The notes under the pieces are model-generated. The model was given only the letters and a program-made list of their open reading frames with translations. It ran no database searches and was not told the origin of the DNA. From Drechslerella dactyloides (taxonomy: Eukaryota > Ascomycota > Orbiliomycetes > Orbiliales > Orbiliaceae), in the NCBI GenBank assembly GCA_020064725.1, contig JAGTWJ010000008.1:496001-560000 (forward strand): 64,000 bases of DNA. The letters run 5' to 3'. How positions within the stretch are numbered: position 1 is the first letter of the stretch; each line of letters opens with the position of its first letter. The position numbers and the translations under genes were made by a program. Shown here in pieces: positions 1 through 12,500 of the stretch.

Positions 1-31
1 TCTCGACCGAGTCGACCTCCGAAAAGTTACC

Positions 32-3000
32 ATGGCGCCTGGCCTGATCGAGCCCGAAGGCGCCGCTCCCGAAGAGCGAAAGGCTTCACTGGCAGAGCTT
101 ACGAGCTCGTACGACGACACCATTGTTTTCTACCTCAATGGGACTAAAGTCACCTTGGAGTCCGTGGATCCGGAAATCACGCTGCTTGAATACCTGCGAG
201 GCATTGGACTGACGGGCACGAAGCTCGGATGCGCCGAGGGCGGGTGCGGCGCCTGCACAGTTGTACGTACAAAGATCGATGTGTCCATGGATGGGAGATC
301 GCGAGCTGACGGGCTGCCATGATGCCAATAGGTCGTATCCCAATACAATCCCACAACGAAGAAGATCTACCATGCCTCCGTGAACGCCTGCCTTGCGCCG
401 GTCGTCAGCGTGGACGGCAAGCACGTTATCACCGTCGAGGGAATCGGCAACTCGAAGAACCCACATCCGGTCCAGGAGCGGATAGCAAAGTGGCATGGCT
501 CGCAGTGCGGCTTCTGCACGCCAGGAATTGTCATGGTATGAGCTGACCGGATTGCATCTCGTATTTCATTACAGATCAGTGCTGATAAGTTCGTAGAGTC
601 TCTACGCATTGCTGAGGAACAACCCAGAACCGTCGAAGCATGACGTCGAGGAGGCATTCGACGGCAACCTGTGTAGATGCACTGGCTACAGACCGATCCT
701 AGACGCCGCGCAGACTTTCAGCGTGGACAATTGTGCGAAATCTACTACCAACGGCGGCGGCGGATGCTGCATGCAGAATGGCGACGGCGAGCGTCCCGCC
801 GGCTGCTGTATGAACAAAGCTAGCATCAACGAGGACGAACCCGTAAAGAAGTTCGCGCCACCGGGCTTCAAAGAACTTAGACCGGACCAGGAGCTCATCT
901 TTCCGCCCGCGCTGACGAAATTTGCGTTCAAGCCGCTTGCATTCGGTAACAAGAGGAAGCGGTGGTATAGACCCGTCACGATACAGCAGTTGCTCGAGAT
1001 CAAAAACGCATATCCGTCCGCGAAAATTATTGGCGGCAGCACCGAGACACAGATCGAAATCAAATTCAAAGCGATGCAGTATAGTGCTTCCGTTTTCGTT
1101 GGAGATATTCAAGAACTACGACAATACAAGTTCGAGGAGGACCATGTTTACATCGGCGCGAACATCACGCTGACGGACCTGGAGATGGTATGCAAGCTGG
1201 CGGGAGACCACTACGGCGCGACTAAAGCACAACCATTCGCTGCTATGTTGAAGCAGCTACACTATTTCGCGGGTCGGCAGATCAGGAACGTCGGCACACC
1301 GGCAGGAAATCTTGCGACGGCGTCGCCGATTTCGGATTTGAACCCATGTTTTGTGGCTAGTAATACGACATTGATCGCCATGACGCTGGAGGATGGGGAG
1401 ATCGAAATCCCGATGACGCAGTTTTTCAAGGGATACCGGACGACTGCGCTACCTCCTAACGCAATCATCGCGGGTCTCAGAATACCGCTCAGCGGCGAAA
1501 CCGGCGAGATCTTCCAGGCTTTCAAGCAGGCGAAGCGGAAGGATGACGATATCGCGATCGTCAACGCCGCTATGAGAGTCAAGGTTGGCGAGGAGAATAT
1601 CGTCGATGAAGTCAGCCTGGTATATGGCGGCATGGCCTCAGTTACTGTCGCTGCAAAGAAGACGATGGAGTACTTACAGGGCAAAACATGGGGTGATCCG
1701 GAAGTCTTAGAGGGAGCGATGAGCTCCTTGGAACAAGACTTCGACCTCAGGTTTGGCGTGCCTGGCGGTATGGCGACATATCGACGCGCGCTGGCGTTCG
1801 GGTTCTTCTACAAGTTTTGGCAGGAGTCGCTCACGAAGCTCGAAGTTGGTACGACGGAAGTCGACAACGATGCTATCGAGGATATCACACGCAAGATCTC
1901 GTCTGGCTGGCGTGACCAAGATAGCACCGTCGCCTACGAGCAAAGGGTCCTGGGCAAGGGCGTTCCGCATGTTGCTGCTATGAGACAGACGGTTGGTGAG
2001 GCGCAGTATACTGACGACCTGCCGCCTCGCAAAAATGAGCTCTACGGATGCCTAGTGCTATCAACAAAGGCACACGCGAAGATTCTCAGCGTCGACGCCT
2101 CACCGGCGCTTGAGCTTCCAGGTGTGGTTATGTACATCGACCACAACGATCTTCCGAGCCCGGAAGCCAACTGGTGGGGAGCGCCGGTGTGCGATGAGAT
2201 CTTTTTCGCTGTCGATAAGGTGTTCACTGCTGGCCAGCCTATCGGTATGATTCTTGCGGACAGTGCGTTGAAGGCTGCCGCTGGCGCGAGAGCAGTTGCT
2301 GTCGAGTATGAGGAGCTGCCGGCGATCTACTCGCTCGAGGAAGCGATTGAGAAAGAGAGCTTCTACGAGCACTTCAGATACATCAAACGTGGTATGGAGA
2401 TTGAGGAGGCGCTTGCATCCGCTGATCGTGTCGTTGAAGGTGTCGCAAGGATGGGTGGGCAGGAGCACTTCTACCTCGAGACGCAGGCGTGCGTCGCGAT
2501 CCCTAAGCTGGAGGATGGCGAGATGGAGATCATTTCATCCACACAGAATCCGACGGAAGTCCAGGCGTACGCCGCGCAGGTCACTGGTGTCTCAGCGAAC
2601 CGGATCGTTGCGAAGGTCAAGAGATTAGGAGGTGGCTTTGGCGGCAAGGAAACCCGGTGTATTCAGCTATCGTCTATCTGCGCGCTCGCTGCGCACAAAT
2701 CTCAGAGGCCGGTCCGCTGCATGTTGAACAGAGATGAAGACATGGTAACAAGCGGTCAACGCCACCCATTCCTCGCGAGGTGGAAGGTCGGTGTGAACAA
2801 CGATGGTAAAATCGTTGCTCTGGACGCCGATGTGTTCAACAACGGCGGATGGTCGCAGGACCTTAGCGGCGCGGTCCTCGAACGCTCGCTGTCGCATATC
2901 GACGGCTGCTACAACATCCCGAACGTCCACGTCCGGGGACGGATCTGCAAGACGAACACGGTATCGAACTCGGCGTTCCGCGGCTTCGGTGGCCCACAAG

Positions 3001-4384
3001 GTATGTTCATTGCGGAGACGTACATGTCTGAAGTTGCAGATGCGCTAGGCATGTCGGTGGACCAGCTTCGCGAAGCCAACTATTACCACGAAGGCGATGA
3101 AACGCACTTCAACCAGCCCCTCGAGGATTACCATATCCCCATGATGGTGGATCAGGTCAAGCAGGAATCAGACTACGAGGCCAGACGGGAAGCTGTGGAT
3201 AAATTCAACGCGGAGCACAAGTGGAAGAAACGCGGGCTGGCTCTCATCCCGACGAAGTTTGGGATCAGTTTCACCGCGCTGTTCCTCAACCAGGCTGGCG
3301 CACTGGTGCATATCTACCATGACGGGTCCGTGCTCGTCGCCCACGGCGGCACGGAGATGGGACAAGGCCTGCACACCAAGCTGGCCATGGTTGCAGCGCA
3401 GGCGCTCGACGTGCCGCTGGAGAGCGTGCTGATCTCAGAAACATCGACGAACACGGTCGCGAATACCTCTGCTACTGCCGCGTCGGCGTCCAGCGACCTC
3501 AACGGGTACGCGGTGTTCAATGCATGCGAACAGTTGAACGAGCGTCTGAAGCCGTACCGGGAGAAGTTGGGTCCGGAAGCGACGATGAAGGACCTGGCGC
3601 ACGCGGCGTACTTTGACCGGGTCAACCTCTCGGCCAACGGATTCTACAAGACCCCGCGGATCGGATACACATGGGGCGAGAACAAGGGGATGATGTTCTT
3701 CTACTTCACGCAGGGGGTGGCGGCGGCGGAGGTGGAGATCAATACTTTGACCGGGGATTGGACAGTGCACCGGGTTGATTTGAAAATGGATGTCGGGCGG
3801 TCGATTAATCCCGCGATTGACTAGTATGTTTACCTACCATTCGCCCTTTCCCGCGCTCGGTTCGATATATGCTAACGGCTGGATTCTTTTACTACAGTGG
3901 CCAGGTTGAGGGTGCGTTCGTGCAGGGACAGGGCTTGTTCACAACGGAGGAGTCGCTGTGGCTGCGGAACGGGCAGCTGTTCACCCGCGGCCCGGGTAAC
4001 TACAAGATCCCCGGCTTTAGGGATATCCCGCAAGTTTTCAACGTGAGCATGCTCAAGGACGTGGAGTGGAAGAACCTGCAGACAATCCAGCGGAGCAGGG
4101 GCGTCGGCGAGTGAGTACCAACCAATACTTCAAACATACGAGTGTTTCTGTGCTAATGACTCTTGTGATAATATAGACCACCGCTGTTCCTGGGCAGCTC
4201 GGTGTTCTTCGCGATTAGGGATGCGCTGAAGTCTGCGCGAAAGGACCATGGCGTCGAGGACGTGCTGCAGTTAGAGTCGCCGGCGACGCCGGAGCGGATC
4301 CGGATCTCAGCTGCAGATCCGATTTTAAAGCGAGCGTATGTGGCGCCGCAGGAAGGGGAGACGTCGTTTTTCAGGTACATTTAG
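32..4384 (+). CDS. hxA: Xanthine dehydrogenase (purine hydroxylase I)
   Basis: Molybdo-flavoenzyme that oxidises hypoxanthine and xanthine to urate in purine catabolism. Five exons (32-262, 332-535, 597-3823, 3898-4110, 4177-4384) give 1360 residues, the usual length of the fungal enzyme. Domains in order: 2Fe-2S ferredoxin-like (Cys67, Cys72, Cys75), a second 2Fe-2S helical domain (CGFCTPG, then CRCTGYRP near 171), FAD domain (GGSTETQIE; GTPAGNLATASP), then the molybdopterin domains with GGGFGGKE, FRGFGGPQG and GGTEMGQGLH. The conserved active-site glutamate in RGVGEPP (about residue 1292) has its codon split by the last intron. A glycine/cysteine-rich insert follows the second iron-sulphur domain. 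The ATG at 32 is the first in frame and only 31 bases precede it, so the promoter lies outside the window. The family call is secure; the symbol follows Aspergillus usage. Confidence 0.96.
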
Positions 4385-5147
4385 GTTGAAGCTTCAGGTT
4401 GGCATAGTATTGCATTGCTTTGATACGTCGTTGGACATTTGGTGGGTGTAAGAGTAGGTAGCAGAATGAATTCGAGGACATGAGCTCGATGTACCGGTCC
4501 GTACCGGTGAGATAGTGTTGTCGTATAAGAGTCGCTGCGTTGTATGTTGCGTACCTATTTCACGAGCTGACGTCGCCGCTCGAATCAGTTGTACTTCGAT
4601 ATTGCAATCTGCACGCATAGTCGCTCACGTGGATGATGATAATTTATCCGCTTGCGTAATCGACGATGATTTGTGCCAATCTTTGCGTAGATGGGCCTTC
4701 TGAATTTTCGTTCCTGGCCCAAGGAGCCGGGCGGTGCAAGTGTTCCTGTCCAAGTTTTGGTGAGTGACATGGGTGCACGGGCTCGTTTGACGACAAACGA
4801 CGTAATAGCCGGCTGTGGTATCGATTCAAGATCGTCGGAAGACAGTAGCTAGTAGAAATAGACGATGCAGCCTCGAATATCGTACTTTATAACTTAGCTA
4901 GAAGCTCAAAAGCAGCGGTGGTTGACGTTGATTGGGATTATTACCAACTTAACACTAGTATATACTATACATGCCATAGATATCTACGGAGTTACCTGCG
5001 GAAGCTTCGCGGTCTCGATACTCGGCGTTTGCAGTCGGCTCTAGCGCAAAATTCAAGCTGTTAGGACCTGCGCACGACTTCATTGGGATAGGAAACCTCC
5101 TGGCGTGCGTCAAACAATAACTTACAGACTTCGGGATCACCGATAAT
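4385..5147. other. Intergenic, no gene seen
   Basis: This stretch holds the 3' flank of xanthine dehydrogenase and the promoter of the CAP-family gene. It is AT-rich towards 4880-4980, and no reading frame shows splice-linked coding structure or family motifs. Confidence 0.6.
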
Positions 5148-6311
5148 ATGTGGATCCCTACAATTTTGGTTTTTGGGGCCACATTGGCCAGTGGACGAGG
5201 GATATTCGCGCGGGACGCGGATGTATCGTATACGTCGGATGATGTATTTCGCGACACGGTTCTAAACGTTACGAATAGTAAGTTCCCTCAACGCGCTTCG
5301 GATCTAGGCTGGGTTATGCTAGATCCAATTTTCGCATGCGGAGACTTGTGAGATTTCCTACAAGTATACAAGCAAGCTTTAACAGTTTAGCGGATTTTCT
5401 TGGGATTGAGCCTCGCATAATCTCGCATGCTATAAGCGCTTCGCATATGTGCGCACATATATGCTAATGCTAAATATGTTCACTGTAATGCAGCATTTAG
5501 AGACTGGTACAATGCTACGGCAGTCGAATGGAACGATACGCTGGCCGAGGCGGGGGAGCGCGCAGTCGACGATTGCATCTTCCAGCATTCGGTAAGTTCT
5601 TCTTCGTGCGTGCATTTTCTACATGTTAGGTCCACTCATTAGAAAAAGTATATGCTGGCCTGATATATAATACGCATTTATATTGTACTGATAGTAGTAC
5701 GAATGGTTATAGGGTCAGGAATATGGCGAGAACCTAGCAGCCGGGTACCCGAACGTGACTGTGGCTATTACAGCGTGGAAGGACGAGGTGGACGAGTACA
5801 ATTACGGAGACCCAGACTTTAGCACACAGGTGCGTACTCATGACAGATGAGCATATACCATGTCTATCCTCCAGAAATTTGAATTGAGATATATACTCTA
5901 AAGTAAAGAGAACAGTGTCGGTTCGTTCGGTTCTAAACTAATATCGCTGCACTGCCATATATTAGACCGGTCATTTTACACAGCTTGTCTGGAGGAATGC
6001 GACACAGGTCGGGTGCGCCCGGAAGGAATGTGGAGGAAAAGACCAGGCACCAGGTTGGTTTATTGCATGCGGTCAGTATCAAATCTACTATTACTGGCTG
6101 ATCCGAAGGATAATAGCCCACAATATGAAGAAGGAATATTGATATTAGTGTAATAGAGTATTATCCGCATGGGAATGTCATCGGCGAGTTTGGAGATAAT
6201 GTCGACGAGCAGGTCCGGGGGCCGGGCTCTGGAGCTGGTACCCCTCGGGCCTCGATGGCGGGGTTGGTGGGGCTGTGGTTGGCAGCAGTCGCTTTAGGGG
6301 GAGTCGTCTAG
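5148..6311 (+). CDS. Secreted CAP-superfamily (SCP/PR1/PRY1-like) protein, probable GPI anchor
   Basis: Five exons (5148-5277, 5494-5591, 5713-5829, 5966-6071, 6157-6311) join in frame to 201 residues. A hydrophobic N-terminus (MWIPTILVFGATLASG) looks like a signal peptide. The body has the CAP hallmarks: a HFTQLVWRN signature, NLAAGYPNVT, and a final EYYPHGNVIGEFGDNV signature preceded by a cysteine. The C-terminus (small-residue GPGSGAGTP, then a hydrophobic tail to the stop) looks like a GPI-attachment signal, so the protein is probably surface-bound. CAP proteins of fungi bind sterols and lipids (yeast Pry1) or act at the cell surface; the ligand here is unknown. Several N-x-S/T sites fit secretion. 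The join is supported by both CAP signatures falling in frame across exon borders. Confidence 0.85.
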
Positions 6312-6641
6312 TTAGATGTTACCAGTGCACCCGGCTTATTTCATATCCGAAAGTCGGTTTGAAGCACAGTACACTTGTGCTGGCCATTTTGTCATGTAGC
6401 TATCGCGCAAAATTGTCATCCTCGATGCCGGTCGTCGAGGGCGCTTTGTTGGATTGTGTGCGTTGCACTTATCGATAGGCTGGGATGCCCAAGTTGACGT
6501 AGTGTCCCGCCCCCCGGCCACTTGAAAACGGCAGCGGCCACATAATTGGACGGACGAGAGCACCAACCACCTCCGAAACCATAGATCCAGGTCCAGACCC
6601 AGACCTCGAACCCCCACGACAACTCTCGACCAGATTCCACC
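6312..6641. other. Intergenic, promoter region of V-ATPase subunit B
   Basis: About 330 bases between the CAP gene stop and the V-ATPase start. The part just upstream of the ATG is C/A-rich, as is common in fungal leaders. No gene or clear named motif was seen. Confidence 0.6.
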
Positions 6642-8410
6642 ATGGCCAGCGATCCGAGAATGTCGGCCCAAGAGGCTTTTGCCATCAACGCCGCTGCCGT
6701 TACCAGGAACTACAGCGTCAACCCTCGCATACGTTACAACACCGTTGCCGGCGTTAACGGGCCCCTCGTCATCCTTGACAACGTCAAGTTCCCCCGCTAC
6801 AATGAGATCGTCGAGCTCACGCTGCCCGACCAGACGAAGCGGGCTGGCCAGGTGCTGGAAGTCCGTGGAAACAGGGCCATCGTCCAAGTTTTCGAGGGAA
6901 CCACCGGCATCGACGTGAAGAAGACCAAGGTCGAGTTCACTGGGTCGAGTCTGAAGATCCCTGTCTCTGAGGACATGTTGGGCCGTATCTTTGATGGATC
7001 AGGCAAGCCAATCGATCGGGGTCCCAAGGTGTTCGCGGAAGACTATCTGGATATCAACGGATCTCCGATTAACCCGTACACCCGAGTTTACCCGGAGGAA
7101 ATGATCTCGACTGGCATTTCTGCCATCGACGGCATGAACTCGATTGCTAGAGGACAGAAGATCCCCATCTTCTCTGCCGCTGGTCTGCCACACAACGAAA
7201 TCGCCGCTCAGATCTGTCGTCAGGCCGGCTTGGTCAAGGCCCCGACGAAGGGCGTGCATGATGGGCATGAGGACAACTTTTCCATTGTGTTCGCCGCTAT
7301 GGGTGTCAACATGGAGACCAGCCGTTTCTTCACTAGAGACTTTGAGGAGAACGGGTCGCTGGAGCGTGTCACGCTGTTCTTGAACTTGGCGAACGACCCG
7401 ACTATTGAGCGTATCATCACGCCACGTTTGGCGTTGACAACCGCCGAGTACTATGCCTACCAACTCGAGAAGCACGTGCTTGTTATCATGACGGACTTGA
7501 CTGCTTACTGTGACGCCTTGCGTGAGGTTCGTTGTTAATAATCGGTTCTATATGGCCACCGGATACTAACACCGACGATTATAGGTCTCGGCAGCACGAG
7601 AGGAAGTGCCCGGTCGTCGTGGTTATCCGGGTTACATGTATACCGACTTGTCTACAATCTACGAGCGAGCCGGTCGTGTCGAGGGTCGCAACGGCTCTAT
7701 CACTCAGATCCCCATTCTGACTATGCCTAACGATGATATCACCCATCCCATCCCCGATCTCACGGGATACATTACGGAGGGCCAGATTTTCGTCGACCGT
7801 GGCTTGTACAATCGAAACATCTACCCGCCAATCAACGTATTGCCGTCGCTGTCTCGTCTCATGAAGTCTGCTATCGGTGAGGTACGTTTATTACGCTAGT
7901 TCCATTTTAGCGGGACCCCAGATATTAAGCGAAATCACAACAGGGAATGACAAGGAAGGACCACGGCGATGTATCGAACCAACTTTACGCCAAGTACGCG
8001 ATTGGTAGGGACGCCGCCTCGATGAAAGCTGTCGTCGGAGAGGAGGCTTTGTCGTCAGAGGATAAGCTGTCCCTGGAATTCCTGGAGAAGTTCGAGCGGA
8101 ACTTTATCTCGCAGGGATCGTACGAATCGAGAACTATCTTTGAGTCCCTCGATATCGCGTGGTCTCTACTCCGAATCTACCCTAAGGAGCTGCTGAATCG
8201 TAAGTTGCACTGTCCTCATGTCCCTGGATTTTTTTTTTTTTAAAGAACAACGACTGATTGGCTGTGTCTACAGGTATCCCGGAGAAGGTCATCAACGAGT
8301 TCTACCAGCGGTCTGCGGATCGGAAGGGCAAGAAGCCTGTGACGAAGGATACCAGGGATACCACGGCAAAGGATGGCAAGCCCCAGGAAGAGAACTTGGT
8401 TGATCTTTAA
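6642..8410 (+). CDS. vma2: V-type proton ATPase subunit B
   Basis: Non-catalytic nucleotide-binding subunit of the V1 sector, which acidifies the vacuole and endomembranes. Four exons (6642-7526, 7585-7881, 7944-8199, 8274-8410) give 524 residues, near family length. Conserved blocks include GVNGPLVILDNVKFP, the degenerate P-loop region FSAAGLPHNEIAAQICRQ, GVNMETSRFF, VPGRRGYPGYMYTDLS and the C-terminal RIPEKVINEFYQRS. Intron phases are 0, 0 and 1, and all joins restore conserved sequence. The intron before the last exon carries a run of twelve T residues. The tail after the conserved core is lysine- and aspartate-rich and variable in the family. ATG context CACCATGG is strong. Confidence 0.97.
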
Positions 8411-9010
8411 GCCGTCAGTTTGGCTTTTTGCGGGGGTGTGGCTCGGGGGTGGTACATGCATTGCTTATTAAACTGTTACCGCAAGACCTTGAAGAAGATT
8501 ATATATCCACAGCATTTATCTGTTTGCTTAGCTTTCTGTTATTTTGTTTGTCTGTATATCGGCTTTAAAGCGACAATCGCAAGGCACTCCGTTTAACTGC
8601 CGTAGCCATCTAGATATCTACCAAATCATACCGTGGCTTGGTCGCCCTGTGTTCGACGTCTGCCTCGCGTTTGCGAGCGCTCCAAGCTCTGATAGATGCT
8701 CAATTTCCCTGCTGAACTACTGCTACTGCTACTACTTCAAACAATACTGTATGAAATCGCCATTCTAAAAGCCCTAGGAAGGAACAAAGTGGCAGGGAAA
8801 TACTGCAGTCCCCGTTACTAACACGAAGGATTAATCTACTTCTTCGGATCTCGGCAGATTGAAGACTAGTCCCAATGCATAGTACCACACAACAACACAT
8901 ATTGAAAATTATAGCAAATTAGAAAGTACTTCTTATTAGCCATAGTCCTTTCGGTGGGTGGCCCCGAGACGAGGCCCGGCCGCTGCAGAGTAGTATTTCC
9001 TGGAAATCAA
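8411..9010. other. Intergenic, left edge of accessory island
   Basis: 3' flank of the V-ATPase gene grading into AT-rich sequence. No coding region is supported before the NB-ARC remnant that follows. Confidence 0.5.
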
Positions 9011-9110
9011 ATCTACGGATGAATTTTCCACATTCGCGCTGATGGGGATTGGCGAGACTGGAAAGACACAGATCCCTACTAAGTACGCATATCGCCATCA
9101 TTGCAACTAA
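9011..9110 (+). pseudogene. Remnant of an NB-ARC (NLR) P-loop segment
   Basis: One plus-strand frame reads FALMGIGETGKTQI followed by a YAYR motif and then stops. This matches, residue for residue at the key places, the Walker A and following helix of the neighbouring minus-strand NLR (LGGIGKTQIALEYAYR). Only about 30 codons around the P-loop are recognisable. Upstream the frame meets a stop and downstream it ends within a few codons. It is on the opposite strand from the intact NB-ARC domain and about 2.5 kb from it, so it is a separate decayed copy rather than an exon of that gene. Could be chance, but a GxGxTGKTQ plus YAYR at the right spacing is unlikely. Confidence 0.55.
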
Positions 9111-9574
9111 CTAGTACTGCTACAACGTTGCTTTTTAGATATCGATGTATCAAAGTACTATAGCTATCCACACTGAAATTATTCCTCTGCAATATCATGC
9201 AACGCACCGTCAAGGAGTAAGCGAGGTCTCGAGAATGACTTGGACTGAGCTAGCTCTGATTTTGGTCGTAGAATAGTTGGTTTGAAGCCGACCTGATGTG
9301 CTCGGTATTCCTATGTTTATGTACCTCTACTGTTACCTTGATCAAGATCGCGCATTGTCCAAATGCTGGATAGTGTCCTACTTGTCCTACGCATGTGGTC
9401 ATCTCCACCGCTGTGATTAGCAGATCTTGAACTTATCTTGCCAGAGGCTCTTAGCGGGTCTGACGCACAATCTATCGATGATGCCCGACGAAATGGAGTC
9501 ATTAGGTTCAACTAGTACTCTTGAGCTCCGCGTGGATTTGTGTACGTACGGTAACTCTAAATCATTATATATAG
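9111..9574. other. Intergenic, no gene seen
   Basis: AT-rich flank between the NB-ARC remnant and the stop codon of the NLR gene. Nothing with coding support was seen. Confidence 0.5.
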
Positions 9575-12500
9575 CTAGGTTGCTAGGTTGCTGGTCGATT
9601 CCTCGTCTCGTATTGCGGGCTCCGGCGCCCCGTCGGTCAATTCCTCGTCTTGTATTGCGGGCTCAGCGTCGGTCGGTTCTTCGTCTTGTATTGCGGGCTC
9701 CGGCTCCGCGTCGGTCGATTCCAAGACGCTCGTTTCATTAAGATATTGCGCTTCCCATTCATGCAGCACGGAAAGACTAGATACTGTGCAAGGATGATTT
9801 GAGCCGAGTACTTCCTGCCGAAGCTGGACACACTGCCCCATCAAATCGATAGCTTCATCGAGCCGACCTTGGCCTTCCCAGATAGCCGCTAGGTTGCTCA
9901 TACTGTTCAACGTGTCGGGATGGTCCGGTCCGAGGTTCGCCTTACGGGCATCCATTACCTGCGCGGCCAGCTCTTCGGCCTCCTTCCTCCGTCCCTGGCT
10001 GTTATATATCGACGCTAGGTTGCTCATACAGGTCAACGTGTCGAGGTGGTCCGCTCCGAGTTGCACTTTACGGGCTTCCATTACCTGTACCTGCAGCTCC
10101 TCGGCCTCCTTCCACTGTCCCTGGCCCCAGTATGTCGTCGCCAGATTGCTCATGTTGACTAACGTTTCGAGGTGATCCGCTCCGAATGTCGCCTTATGGG
10201 CGTCCGCTATTCGTACCTCTAACTCCTCAGCCTCTTTCCACCTGCCCTGGTCCCAGTACGTCGATGCTAGGTTGTTCATGCTGGCCAGCGTATCGGGGTC
10301 TTCTTCTCCCAGCATTACTCTCCTTGTCTCGATAGCCTCCAGCTGCAGTCGCTCAGCGTCCCTCCATTTACCCTGATGATAGAGGTACGCACCAGTGCGA
10401 TGAAGAAGAGTCGCTCTGCACAATTTCTCATTCCTCGGTAGACTACCCTCATATTCAAGCACGGCATACACATGCAGAAGATATTCCCTGCACCGCGCCC
10501 AATTCTCATATCTGCCGTAAGGGAAGGCTTGTGACACCGCCAAGAGCGCGGAACCCGCGAAGCGGCCCGTCGTCTCACACCTATCAAGCCATTTTCGTGT
10601 CACTAGCTGCACCAGCGGGTGAACATTAAGATTATAGCCCCTCCCCTCTGTGATACCAGAACATGCCTTGAGAAGATCAAGAGCCTCCGCAAGTTGCATT
10701 TCACCACGACTCTCTTCCTGCTGTTCATCATAGGAGACTAAGAACTCTATTGGAATGGCCTGCTGGTCGAAGAAGCTCATGAGTGAGAGAAGCTCGCCTG
10801 CAAAGGCGTTCTGGAACCGGATATGCTCGAATGAACGAATCCACCTTTCTATGACAGCACGGGTCATCTCTGAGTCTGTCGGAGATGTCTCGGATCCTTG
10901 ACTCAGTAGATTGATGAGATGCTGGCTGTTCATATCCAGTGACTCGAGATACCTGCTGACCGTGATGCTATTCTCTTTAATGAATGAAGCCGCCTGGGTA
11001 AGTGCAACCGGCAAGTACTCTAATCGAGATGATAGCTCCGATAATTCATCAGACTTAAGGTCGCTTGCTTCAAGCGCGGCACGGAGTAGCTGGTCCGAAT
11101 CGTTATTGTCCATCTTGCTGACCTCGATAGATTGCGTTCCCTTAGCAAGTTTCAGGGCTGCCTCTTGATCTCTGGTCGTAACGAGAATCAATCCATGAGC
11201 GCATTCGGGGAGGTAGCAATCCGTGTTTTTTCCAAGGCTGAACATGTCTGCTACTGCTCCGCCAACGAAGTTCAGTACGTAGTCGGCATCATCAATGATC
11301 ATAAGCCAGGAACCCGGATCCTTGCTCTCCAGCCACCTCTTCACTAGAAGCAGCACGTCCGTTTTGGGGTCATCCGCATCGTAGTCGGGGATGCGACATT
11401 CAAATGCGATGGAAGTATATGACTGGTAAAACAGTTGGGCATTGGCCGCGTGGACCCAGAAGATCGACACGTCTGGCCAGTTACCCTTGACCCGGTACGC
11501 GTATTCTAGGGCTATCTGCGTTTTCCTGCGATAGGTCAGCGGCGTACGGGGCGCAACGGCGTGCGGTAGAACTAACTCACCCGATGCCACCGAGACCAAA
11601 GAGCGAGACTCTTCTCTGTGAGGTAATAGAATTGAGAGGCAGTTGCTCTAACTCTTGCATGATGGCGGCCCGGCCAACGAAGCTTTCGTTTCTCGGGTAG
11701 GGAACAAGAACTATGAACGCATCAGAGTTGCTTGATCTGAGATTACAGCTGGTATGGTGATCACGTACACCAACTTGAAGTACTGGCAGGAGGATCCGGA
11801 TCCGAAATGTACTCTAGCCGTAGACAATTCAGCAGGCCTTTCGACAACTATTCTGGGGAAACTTGAACACACCTAGCGATGAAGGTATCAAGTGTTCTAG
11901 AAATGCCTTCATACAGGCTGCCGCCGTCGCCGCAGCATACCTCTGCCACGCCTTCATCTTGTGGCCGTCTGCGTAATCGCAAACGCCTTTAATCACCACA
12001 CACGGGAGGACGTCCCACACTCCTACAGCACCCTCCATTTCGAAGCCCACGATACCCTGTTTGCGCGCAATGTTATCGCGGGTTCCACCATCTTTCATTA
12101 CTGTATCGCTCGATGCGATCAGGCCGAAGTGGATGGCTGGCAGCGGACTATCGTGCTCGAGGCGGCGGCGAGATACCAGCTCGCCGCTGCAGCCGCATTC
12201 TTCACACGACATCCCGTATGTAACGTGGCGATACGTCGCCTCAAACAACCTATCGTGAGCGGTACCGGGGTACTCAGCAGCTAGCTCCAGGGTGCCTTGC
12301 AACACATCTATAAAGCTTGTCATCTTGACTTCTAGCTTTTGCCGGGCCTGGGGCTTCTTTAGTGTCATCAGGGCCAGCAGTGCACACATCTCAGTTCTGT
12401 GCCTGTCAAACAAGTTCGGGAGTGTGTCTTTCCGAACAAACTGTGCGGGCATTTCTCGCCCAAAACCGTACTGGACGACATCCTTGCCTATGATGACATC

